Positions 37,994 through 48,839 of a stretch of 64,000 nt of DNA are shown one piece after another. Source of the stretch: Cyanoderma ruficeps (Eukaryota; Chordata; Aves; Passeriformes; Timaliidae). Positions within the stretch are counted from its first letter, which is position 1, and the number at the start of each line of letters is the position of its first letter. The translations under genes and the position numbers were made by a program. The notes under the pieces are model-generated. The model made no database searches and was not told the DNA's origin. It saw only the letters and a program-made list of their open reading frames with translations. The stretch is taken from positions 13,411,100 through 13,475,099 of the forward strand of contig VZDJ01007755.1 in the NCBI GenBank assembly GCA_008694505.1, in the 5' to 3' direction.

Positions 37994-40952
37994 CATTATT
38001 ATTTTAGTCTACTAAAAAAGTACATACTTCAACTGTGAGTGTGTGCTTCTTTCTCCATTGTGCCTTGCCTTAACATGAGTTAGAGTTTCACAGAAACACA
38101 ACAGGCATTTCGTTCCCCATAATAATTAAAGTTTTGCCTTTAATGGTATTCTTGAAAGATCAATGGTGATTCATGGATGGAATTTTTGCAGTGATAGAAA
38201 TAAGAAATTCACTAAGAATTGTAATAATTTCTCATACTGGTTCTTACCCACAGTGCAAAACACTTTTTCTTGAGTAACTAAATTATATTGCTTTTAAGGG
38301 AAATAACTAGTTCAAGAAATATTAACAGATCAGATTTCCTAATTAAATTCATTAAAGATCCACTAGGATACAGAAAAGCAACATAAATGTCTTACAACCT
38401 TTATTTGCTCCTGCAAAGTTTTCCACTGTGTTTATCTGTATTTTAAGATCACTTTGCTGCATTGATCTAACCTTATTCTTCCAAAGTATTAAGATAGGCA
38501 CGTATTTAATATCTGTGTTCCTAAATTTTTAACACACGCTGAAAGGAAATCAGGCAGATAAGTCTATAGTGACTAACATTCCAAACAACTGCGTAGTGAA
38601 GGAAATGTCATTTACTCTCAATCAAGAATGGCTTGTATCCCAAACATTTGGATATTTAATCTTTTTAACTACATTTCATCAGTAATATTTGCTGTGTGAG
38701 AAGCCTTATTTCAAAATTATCATGGCAGATTTGAAAAATCACTTCACATTTGTATAGTTGGGGGTTAGGTCAAAGGGGTCTGTAAACTTCACACAACTAC
38801 ATGAAATGTTCAGATAAGCCTGTGAAACCTAGGCACATGTAGAAACAGGGCATAGCCAGGCCAGTGGAAGAGATGAACACTAGAAATCCTCTTGTGGAGA
38901 TTGGTGATAGAATATGTCAGGCAAAAGGAAGAAGATCTACATAAATATTTCATCCAGCCTGGAGAGAGGTAGTTCTTGATTTACCTCACTGAAAAAGTAA
39001 GGACAAGAGAGAATGAAAAGCAGATGGAAGAGTTTTATTGAGAACTGTCAAAAATAAGCTTTCCTGACTAATCTTTTGATAAGTCTCACTACCCTGGAGT
39101 TCTTCCTTGTTATACTTCTACTATTTGCCATTTCAGAGTAGTCCCTTTGGCATTACTTACCTCATATGGGTATCTAACATTCAGTCAAATCTCCCTCAAG
39201 TCTACCCTTTCCCAGGACTTGCGCCTTTCATCCTGAATAAAGTCCTACACCACTGAAGAACATATTTCTTTGTATTTGGGCTTTCTCTCTGTTCCACTCA
39301 CTTAAAAGAAAAGATTACTTCTATCCCACTCAGAGTTGTTCCTATGCTGTTCATCTTTGCCCCTAAGGATACGTACCTGGAGCTAATCACAGTTCCTATC
39401 TTTTGGCTCTTCTCCTTTTCCCCAGTGAAGATCCTTTTTCAGCCTCTCCTGATCTGTGTGAGGCTGCCTTTCTCCCTGTCCTCTCTTAGGATGGTACCGA
39501 AAACACAACCATCTTCATAATAAACACCAGCATAATCTGCTTTATACTTTTCTTTCTAATCTCTTTCTTCACCATGAACCTGGCCTGTTCAGGTGTCACC
39601 AACAAGGGTACATTTAAGCTACTTTATCAGGCTTTTTTCTGTAACCTTGTCGCAGAGCAACAGATGCTAATGGTGGGCTGCTATCCCATAGCAGCCAACA
39701 GATGTCATTAATGTCATTAGCTTTTGGAAGGACTGTCCGGCAACATGAAAGAAAATGAAGGGTGCAAAATCATGAAGGGCTTATTAAGGTAACTAGATTT
39801 CAGAATATTGTGCATGGAATGGAAACCATGCCTACAAAGGACACAACCATCAAACTGGGCTTGAGTAAAAGACAAGCTTTTAATGCCTTGGCATGTGTAT
39901 CAACTTTGAATGCAAAATAAAATAATTGTGTTCTTAAATAGCTCAAAACTGTACTATTTTCCTGTTGCTACTGAGGAAAAAGAAAAGGGGCATGAGTCAC
40001 TTCTGTTTTCATCTAGAACACTGCAACTGCATGCTGTCCTTACTTAGACTTACTGTAATTGTGGAGCTAACCTTTATGCTGCTGTAATTGTGTGCCTCCA
40101 GCAGAGTGAGGAATTTGGTATTGTGCTATGAGTGTCACAGTAGAGATAAGTGTCCCTTCATGGTTACACCTACCCTTGTTAGTCTTGTCACTGAAACAGA
40201 GATGGAGTTGAGTTCAGTGGCCAAATTACATCAATAGCTTTACTTTATAATGTTCTGCATATATTCATAGTTAATTCAAATTGAATCCACAATGCATTCT
40301 AAATATTTCATAACATTGGTTTGACCCCCAATTAGGTGATGCGTGTCCACAAGTAAATGTGAAATACATCGTGTTTTCAGTGTTTCATTATCTTCTCTTT
40401 TCTTCAGTGAGTCTCTCTGCTACCTGCTCAACAGAGAGATGAGTCTCTTATCAGAAATAGCAGATGGCAGAGCCAGTCTTTTTGAATTTTCCGACATGCA
40501 CTTGTAGAACATTCCTGCAAATTTTGTTAAAGTACATTATATTAGAGCACAATTGGGCATATAAGCAGGGGGATAGCACAACTTCTGTTCAGAAGTATAT
40601 TTTGAAATCTTGTCAAAGAGTTCTGCAATACAAAGGCTGTATTTTTTTTTAACTCAAAGAAAGCAGACTGAATCTTAAATTACATTGTCTTCAGACTTGT
40701 TCCCCTACCCCCGCCCCTTTTAAAGCAGTTCAGAGGATGAACTGAGGAATTGTCTTTGCAGTTTGTGACCTGGGGGAACACATACCCATGGATTTTACTG
40801 AGAACTAAATGGCACTTAAATGAAAAAGATTATTGTATAACACTAAAATACTGCAAATTTTAGAATACTGCAGAATTTCATACTACTCATGCCCAATGAC
40901 CAAACGGTTTTTCTCTACAGTTAATAAGAATGTGCAAGTATTCCTTGGTGAT

Positions 40953-40992
40953 TTATACACATATATACATATGTACACCTATATACATATGT
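40953..40992. repeat. Compound TA/CA microsatellite
   Basis: Alternating tatacacatatatacatatg-type units over about 40 bases; imperfect and short. Confidence 0.75.
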
Positions 40993-42277
40993 CAATATTA
41001 GAGTTGTCCTTTTATCTAGGTTTTGGACAAAGTCATGTAATTATTCTCTAGGTGCCTCATTTCATAGAACAAGAGAGTGAGAAAAAAAGGAAGAGAGAAG
41101 AGANTAGCAGAACTCTTTCATTTAGTTGCCCAGAGTCAGTATCAGATATATGGCACTCCTAGTTAATCTGTGTGCTCAAAGTTCCCAAGAAAGCACAAGG
41201 AACGTATGCTTCTCTTCCACATCCTTTTTTCCTCCTGAAGCTGGCAGACATGAAATCTAAGCATGCTTTACAGATGAGACATAGACTCTCAACAAACTAT
41301 TCTTCTAGTAAAGACTGCCAAACATTTTACAATGTTCCCTATTCCGTTCTGAACTTCAACATTTCTCCATATTGCAAGGGAGAACAAATGGGTTTGAAAT
41401 TAGTTATCCCAGACGATATTCATAGCTTCAAAATAAATCATAAGCCTTTTTTTTTTTTAAATTATAAGGATGTACCACATCCACACACATACACAATGAA
41501 AAAAGTAGAAGTAAAAATATTTACATAGAAGCTGTGGATTTATGCATTGTAAAATCCAGAAATCTTTCAGAATAAAATTGAGGTTGATGCTCATAAATGT
41601 TCTGCTTTATTGCTTTTTATATTATTTCCATGCTCTATCATACCAGTGAGATGGGTATACGTAAGCCTTAATACCTATTTATAAATGCTTTTGAGTCATG
41701 GTCTGAGGCCACATGTATTTTAAATCCATAATGGTTAAATTGAGGACACCACACTTGGCCTGAATCAGTATTCTAGACCCAGCTTCCCAAAACTTGGTGG
41801 TATTTGTGTTAGTGCCTCTGTGAAGTCTTATAAGGTGAAGACTCAAATTTGAAAAAAAAAGATGTTTAGAATTTTGGAACATCTACTATAATGGGAAAAA
41901 TTCTTTTAAGAATTCAAACTTTTAAAGCAATGCACCTATTAAGATTTAAAATGCAGTGGTCAAACTGTACAATGAGACATGATCTGACAGAGCCAGAAGT
42001 TCTACATACAAAAGAAGCAAATATACAAAGACAAGAGAAGCTCAAGGACAGACAGGGGAGTAGAAATTATTTTTTCCCTGCTTATTGGCAAAGATTATGA
42101 TCTGTATTTGTTTTCCATTTTCTGTATTCATGAAGATATTGTCTAGATTCTGCCCTCTCAAGTATGGAAACAGTGTAGAATATTTTGATGTGCTTCTGTC
42201 TCAGCTGGAGGAAAACTGAATGCATATTTCCAATTTATTATTGCCATTCTTGTTGGCAAAAATGCTTCTTCTTTCAG

Positions 42278-42344
42278 GAACTGAAAAATGAATTGCTTGT
42301 ACAACTCTCAAGAAAGAAAGCTGTCGTATTAATCTGGAAGCTAG
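42278..42344 (+). other. Candidate 67-nt exon (weak)
   Basis: A pyrimidine-rich acceptor 'gcttcttctttcag' (ending 42277) and a donor 'gtaatt' (42345-42350) bracket an open 67-nt segment. It starts GAACTGAAAAATGAA and would read ELKNELLVQLSRKKAV... in phase 0. The reading has plausible protein composition but matches no family I recognise. A CR1 fragment begins 436 bp downstream. AG/GT pairs at this spacing arise often by chance, so this is a hypothesis only. Confidence 0.15.
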
Positions 42345-42647
42345 GTAATTGGAGAGGAGGGGTGAATTGTAAGAAGAAGATACTGACAAATACTGCCTCC
42401 TTATTTATATTCTTATGTTCAGCTAACAGGACATAACAGTAAAGAAAATTACAGAACACAAATGCTTATTTGTTTCCTTCGCTTCTACTGATAACAGTTG
42501 TAGCTGTGTTATCTTAAGAATTGGTATATATTAATTTTGAAAAATTAAAATTAAACCTAAAATAAGTGATTAACAATCAGCTATACACATTACTAGAACA
42601 CCTGGTCTTAAGACTTGATCATTTAATTTCATGTATTTGATTTATAA

Positions 42648-42671
42648 TTAATGTATTAATGTATTAATATA
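42648..42671. repeat. Short (ATGTATTA) tandem repeat
   Basis: The string ttaatgtattaatgtatta is two to three tandem copies of an 8-base unit in strongly AT-rich DNA, just upstream of the CR1 fragment. Confidence 0.65.
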
Positions 42672-42779
42672 GTTAATGAGTTTACTAAATGATCAGATTT
42701 TCTTTTCAGCAATAAATATGTGTAATGTGTGTGTCACATCAGAGACACAGATCTATGCAGTACACATTAGAAGAAAGAA

Positions 42780-43897
42780 TTTAGCTGTGGACACATCCAA
42801 GTGAAACTCAGTTGGATTAATCCCATGACTGGGTTGCAACTATCAATGGCTACAGGCTGTTCAGATGAGACAGGGGAGGAGTGAGGGACAGAGGTGTTGC
42901 CCTGTACCTCAAGAAGTGGATTGAGTGTGAAGAGTTGCATCTGAAGACCAGCACTGAGCAGGCTGAAAGCCTGTGGGTAAGAATCAGAGTCTGAAGCCAC
43001 AAAGGGAATCTCCTGGTTGGTGTGTACTACTGGCCCCTGATCAAGGGGAACCTATTGACTCACAGCATCTTGTCCTGCTGGGGGACTCAGCCACCCCAGA
43101 ATCTGCTGGAAAAGAGGCACAGCCAGCTGTAGGCAACCCAAGAAACTCCTGGAGTGCAGGGAGGACGACTTCCTAAGAAATGTAATAGTCAATACTACCA
43201 GTGGGGATGCAATACTGGATCTGATGGCCACCAATGTAAACAAGCTAATTGAGGTCACAAGACTGGAGTCAGCCTTTGCTGCAGTGATCACCTGCTGGAG
43301 TTCGCAGTCCTGAGGGATATGGGCCACGTGAGGAATAAAGTCAGGCCCCTAAACTTTAGGAAAGAAAACTTCCACCTCTTCAGGGAAGTAGTCAGAGGGA
43401 TTCCCTGGGTGACTGCTGTCAGGGACAAGGAAGAAAAAAAGAGCTGGCAGATCTTTAAGGAAGATGCCATAGAGTGCAAGAGTTAGGAAGTGTGCAACAG
43501 TTTCCTGCTCCCCAGGAGCAAGAAATTGGGAAAGGAAAGCAAGAGATAGCCATGGCTGAGTAGGAACCAGCTGGTCAAACTAAAGGGAAAGAAGCAAATG
43601 CATAGGCAGTGGAAACAAAGGTAGCCTGGAAAGAGTATGGGATGAAGTTCACTTGTATAGGGATAGTATGAAGAAGACCAAGGAGAAGATGGAACTGAAC
43701 TTAGTAAGAGACACAACAAATAACAAGGAGGGCTTCGACAAAAATAACTTGGACAGACATATTAACCAGAAAAGAAATATTAAAGAAGGTATAACCTCCT
43801 CCTCCCCCAATAAATAAGGCTGGAAAACTGGTAGCAAAGAATGAGAGGAAGACTGAAGTACTCAACAACATTTTTTTTGTCTCAGTCTTCAAAGGTT
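42780..43897 (+). mobile_element. CR1 LINE internal fragment: endonuclease end to start of reverse transcriptase
   Basis: Pieces of CR1 ORF2 can be read across several frames in the right order. RGVALYLKKW (about 42893) is followed by ESLWVRIR (about 42966), the decayed GDFN-like block LGDSATP (about 43080), DDFLRNVIVNTTSGDAILDL (about 43165) and the endonuclease SDH motif with following LLEF (SDH at 43283-43291). NFRKENFHLFREVVRGIPW, KSWQIFKEDA and the linker LVKLKGKKQMHRQWKQ come next, with NNIFFVSVF at the start of the reverse-transcriptase region. The parent domain nicks target DNA for retrotransposition. Stops and frameshifts (for example the TAG after KEDAIECKS) make this copy dead. Unlike most CR1 insertions it has no 3' UTR or tail, so its 3' part has been lost. 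Confidence 0.92.
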
Positions 43898-44223
43898 TAT
43901 TTCTATCCTAACCAAGAGAATGGTTTTTTATCAATTCTAATTTAAAATAAATGTATAAAACTTTAACTGCAGAGAGATTGACATAAAGCATACTTACATT
44001 TTTAAAAATATGTTTTTCCTCACATTTTCCAGCTTTCTGTCAGCTTTTCTTTTTTTTTTTCTTTGAGCAGGAAATAGTTGTGAAACTTGAACCACATGGA
44101 TAAAGATTTATATTTTTTCTTATGTCTCATTTTATGATATGATAGAGACATGATACAGAATACCACTAGCTCTATGATTTGGATGTTCACTTCAGAGAAA
44201 GTATATTTTTATAGTATATAAAA

Positions 44224-44243
44224 ATTCCTATATTTATAGGAAT
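44224..44243. repeat. Perfect 9-bp inverted repeat (hairpin)
   Basis: attcctata and tataggaat are exact reverse complements separated by tt. AT-rich palindromes of this size are common; no function is implied. Confidence 0.75.
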
Positions 44244-46631
44244 ATGTATGTATTTATAAATGTATTGCTTTTATACTACTCTAGCACAGATCAGAAATCT
44301 TAAACATATCTACTGAATTTATTTTGTGTTCCATAGTCACTAGGCTATAGATGACAGCCCAGCCACTAGTCCATTTGTCTTCACTCTTAAATGTATTAGA
44401 TATGTGGCTATATTTTTAGAGATCATTTTCAAAGAGGATTGAGAATAAATTACAGAGGAATTCAGAAAAATCACCCAATTTAAAAGATCCTAGTATAATC
44501 TAACCAAGTCAAAAAAATGAACGAGTGAACATGAGTAAACGTTGACAAATGTGTTATTCTAACGTAGCATTCTCTTATCTTAATATCAAGTTTTATTCTA
44601 AGCTCATCTTTTTAACATACTTATAAGGAGTTTGAGTCACAAGCACCAAAAAGTTACTATCAATCATCAAACAAAAATTAACTGAAAAATATCCAACTTT
44701 CTACACAATTTTCTACTGATGGCCGATTTTTGCCTATGGAAGGAAAAAAGAGTATTATTCAGAGTGTCTGAAATTTTGTTGCAATTTTTCGAACATAGCC
44801 ATAATTTCTGTCTTCTTAATGGGGGATACGTTGAGCACAATGAGAGTTATTGCCTGAAAATAAATGGACATTTAATTATTCCTACTCTTTACTAAGAAGA
44901 CAGTTTTAATCAATAAGACATAGGTATGTTATCAGGCACAAAAATATAAATGAGATGGTTTCAAAGCTTTTTGAACAAGGGGATGTGGGTTTTTGTAATA
45001 TAACTTCCTGAAAGTCGAGAAAGACTGATGCGAAATGGAAAGATACCAGTGAAATAGACTACAAAGGTAAAAAGTCACAACAGAATATTTTTTTGTTCAT
45101 GACAGTATTTAGCAAAAACACTCCCTGATACATTATTGATGGAAATTAATTTGGAATAACCAATATGGGTTTTAAGAAATAAGTTTTAATACATAAACTT
45201 GACATTGCATAATTGCTGTAGTACCTACAGGGCTCAGTCATGGTCAGCTTGAAATACCAAAGAATCACAAATGGCCTGGTCTCAAAAAATACACACAATT
45301 GCCGTCATAGAGATATTTTTTGAGACATGTATGTTTAAATTAATGTTTCTTTTACAATGGAGAGAGATATTAATATAAACAGGATTACTCATATTTGTAT
45401 GGACTATATTGACATAAACATTGCAAAAATATACCAAAATAAACAGAGAGACAATATTGGTAAAATGCATACTATAACTGTGGCATCAGACCAAGTCTAA
45501 TCAGTACTAAATTAACACAGTCTCACTGTGGAATATTTGGAGATTTTAGCTACAATTACTATAGTGCTTCTATGAAAACTGTAAATTTGCCCTTTGACTA
45601 AGGCTTTTTGCTAGATCTGAAAATAGCACTGGAAGACAGAAAACTGTTAGCTTCTTATGATCCACTCAATCTCCTCTGTGGAAAAATAGAAATAATTAGA
45701 TAAAATAAAATAATAAATAAATAATTAGATTAAATACTAGAAATAACTTAGGTTATGAGCACTTCTGGCTTTCTTCATCTTCACTCTCAGAAAAGCATAA
45801 GGTACTTTGTCAGAAGTTTGTTGAAAATTCAGATCTGAGATGAATGTGGATGGGAACCAATTTCCACCCAAAAGGTAAAAAATAAAAAAAAATATAAAGC
45901 GGCTAAAATGAGGTTCTGGATCAGACATCAACAAGGTATGGTTAGGAATTTAAGGTTTCAAAAATTGTTCAAATGCTGCAATAAAATGAAACTTTCTAAG
46001 TCTCCCATGAGGTGTCTACTTAACATATACAAAATGTGAGGCTGAAAAATCTGTAACTGTCTGATTTGACCCTTTTTTAAAAAAAGAAGCTCCAAACTGA
46101 AGAAGACAAAAGGAGGCAATTTTAACCCTGGTGTGGCTGTCCATATTCATGCAGTGAACTTGGCAGTGCTGTTTTCACAGTCTTATTACATAAAACAGGC
46201 TTTTTTTTTTAATCAGCTCTTTATAACCTTTCCAAAATGTATCTAAATCCCACTAAAATTGCTTTCTTTTCTTATCAACACAGGAAAAATATTGAGCAAA
46301 GTGTTATCTGTATGTATGTGTTTTTAAGCTATGTGTTCCATTGCTGATAAGAAGAGATATGTTGACCATGATAAAAGAAGAAATACTGCAAAAGATGATG
46401 CTGCTTAAACATTTGCAAAAAAATCCCAGCTTTCAGAGTAAGATCTTCAAGGATAATGTTTCATAGTAATTGAAGAAACTGAAATTATAGAAACATGCGC
46501 AGTCAGTTACATCAGGTTGAATAAATTCACTGTATTATAGATGACATTTGTAGCTAAAGTGAGGCATAATTTATACAAGTTAGGTTTAACTAATTTGTTA
46601 GCAGTTAGATATATGTTAACATAGCAGTTTG

Positions 46632-46648
46632 TTTTTTTTTTTTTTTTT
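46632..46648. repeat. Poly-T tract (17 T)
   Basis: An uninterrupted run of T is followed by gcag. It serves as the polypyrimidine tract of the candidate microexon acceptor. Confidence 0.85.
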
Positions 46649-46652
46649 GCAG

Positions 46653-46674
46653 GCAAGACAAGATTGGCTATGTT
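46653..46674 (+). other. Candidate 22-nt microexon (weak)
   Basis: A long T tract ending 'gcag' (46649-46652) is followed 22 nt later by a consensus donor gtaagt (46675-46680). The enclosed bases, gcaagacaagattggctatg plus tt, read QDKIGYV in one phase. The acceptor and donor are both near consensus, which is unusual at this spacing. However, 22 nt is not a multiple of three, and no flanking coding exons are recognisable here. Confidence 0.15.
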
Positions 46675-48323
46675 GTAAGTATTATTATCACGCTAAGAAA
46701 TAGCAAACCCTATGATTTCTGAGGTTACTCAGGCTGTGAAAATGAGTATTTTGGACTCCCTCTGTAGCAGCATCTAAATATCATACATACTAAAGTCTGC
46801 TGTGAGATACTATCCCCTTAAAGCAGATGCTATTAAAATTTATATCTAGGATTGTTATTATTATGTTTTAAATATTTGGAAAGCTGCTCCTGTATCCAGT
46901 GACTTATCAGGTTCTTCCAAAGCTACCTAAATAAGCACTTTGCTAAAATAAGCTGTAGGAATTTTGTATCCTGTTACTACTGATCAGAGAACTGAATTTG
47001 TGGACCCTCCTGGCTGCAGTATGCATAATGCAAAAATTTTCAATGACTACTTGGTTATTTCAGAAAGAACTCAGATCTTGTTGAACATCAAAAATTAGGC
47101 TTCTGAAAGTTATCAGAATATTCAACAGGGTTGATAATGCATGAGAATTCTGTTATGCAAGCCTGATCAAAAATTAACAGTGAGAAAATCCTAGTAAGAA
47201 AAAAATAACGAGGAAAAAATATAGCCTGGTGATACTGGAGGCCATCAACACAGATACAGCTAAAGCTGTTGAAATGTCAGGGAAAAGAACATACTTTATT
47301 CCACCATTTGACACACAAATTAAATATTCTAGTCCTTAGTCAAAATTTCAATTTCAAGTGAATGAGAGTTCTGCTGGAACAAAGGGATTGAAATGTGACT
47401 GAAACACGCAAGCTCCTGGCATGTGCTGCTATGTGTCTGAAGACTGGCTTATTTAGCCTACTCTTTTTCAGCTGCACACTGGGTAAAATTCTGCAAAAGA
47501 GGCTTTAAATAATCTTTTTATTAACAGGACAAGATGACATGGAATTGTGCAAACACAAAAACCCTTTTCAACCTATAGTTTACTAGATTTTGGCAAATTT
47601 CCTTGCGAGTCTATGTGTGAGATCAAAATCTATCCTAATTTGAAAAATTAGGAAAAAGGAAAAAAAATACAGTGAAAAGACACTGCTACAGATGTTGAAT
47701 AGATACACTACACTGTTATGATGATTTGTGTCTTACAGCACATGATGGGAAAGTTTGCTTTGGCCAGCATTGCAATTGCTTTACGTCTTTATGAAAGGAT
47801 GCAATGGAAATTGTCGAAATGCTGATGTGTGAAAGGCGATCATCATTTCATTTTTGGATGGTTCCATTCCATTAATTCAGAAGATGGGCATTGATGCCCA
47901 CAGTTGTTAGCTATTGTGGTTCCCAATATTTAGATGCATTAGTTTTGCTGACCAGTTTGTTTTAGCCATGTCAGGGACTGGGTTGCTGTAGGATTTTATC
48001 CCCAAAATAGTGTCTAAAGTTCATCATTAACTTCTTTCTTAATTTTAATACTAAATACTTGTTGTAGAAAAATATTACCAGTTTAAGGTAATTTCCTGCT
48101 TTTTGAACTCATGAAGTCAATAATTCAATAGCTGAAGAAAACTATTGCTGATTGTTTTTCACCAGTATTTAATTTCCCCAGTTAATTAGATGATTTAATA
48201 ACACTATTGCTAAAAGCTTTTTCTGAATACCAAACATGGAAAAGTAATTGGAATATATGGGACTTCTGCAGAACTCTGAATGCAAAGGCTTATTTTTAGC
48301 TGCAAACTTTGGCTTGTCTGAAG

Positions 48324-48572
48324 TCAGTTTTTACCTCCAACATCTGAGTGCTTTTTCTCTGTAAGTGATGCTGGTGGCACACAGATGGAACTCATTACCT
48401 GCAGTGCCATATGCTGCTGAAGGGAAAGTTTAACAAGGGTGAGAAAAGTGTCTCTGACTTTTACCCATTGTCTTCCATTACCAGCCATCACGACAGTTTC
48501 AGGAAGTGTGACAGCTAGTACTGCTTCTGCAAGTAGATTTACATACAGGGATTGGACTACATATCTCCCCAA
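48324..48572 (-). other. Open frame of 82 codons, not recognised
   Basis: The minus-strand frame reads ...LLAEAVLAVTLPETVVMAGNG... with a more protein-like composition than most open frames here. A donor-like ctgcag/gtaatg occurs within it at about 48398-48404. A possible acceptor 'aaatctacttgcag' lies upstream on that strand at about 48532-48545. I recognise no family. It may be chance, an exon, or part of an old repeat. Confidence 0.15.
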
Positions 48573-48815
48573 AAAGGCTAAGCTATCAAAGCGAGTTTGT
48601 CTGTTGGATGTATTAGACAGTCAAACATTCCAACAGAATTAGCAATTTCTCTAAAATATAAGACAGCTGATCATCTTGAGAATATCTGTTAATAAGAATT
48701 GAAATTATTATTTAAACATGGCCATCTGAATATAAATTATGTATTCACAAAAATCTCCTAAACCCCTATATTAAAAGATAAGAGAACAATATTTATAAAA
48801 GTTACCAATTAGATG

Positions 48816-48839
48816 CAAAACAAAACAAAACAAAAAAAA
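48816..48839. repeat. (CAAAA)n microsatellite
   Basis: Three perfect caaaa units are followed by c and an A run; simple repeat. Confidence 0.85.

Larger units (their letters stand above)
37941..42779. other. Non-coding segment; one candidate exon
   Basis: About 4.8 kb without a recognised gene. It has a 10-bp repeat at 37964-37993, a slightly GC-richer patch at 39060-39700 of unknown origin, a CA/TA microsatellite at 40953-40992 and one undetermined base at 41104. A possible 67-nt exon at 42278-42344 is listed separately. No transposon could be recognised in 39060-39700. Confidence 0.5.
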
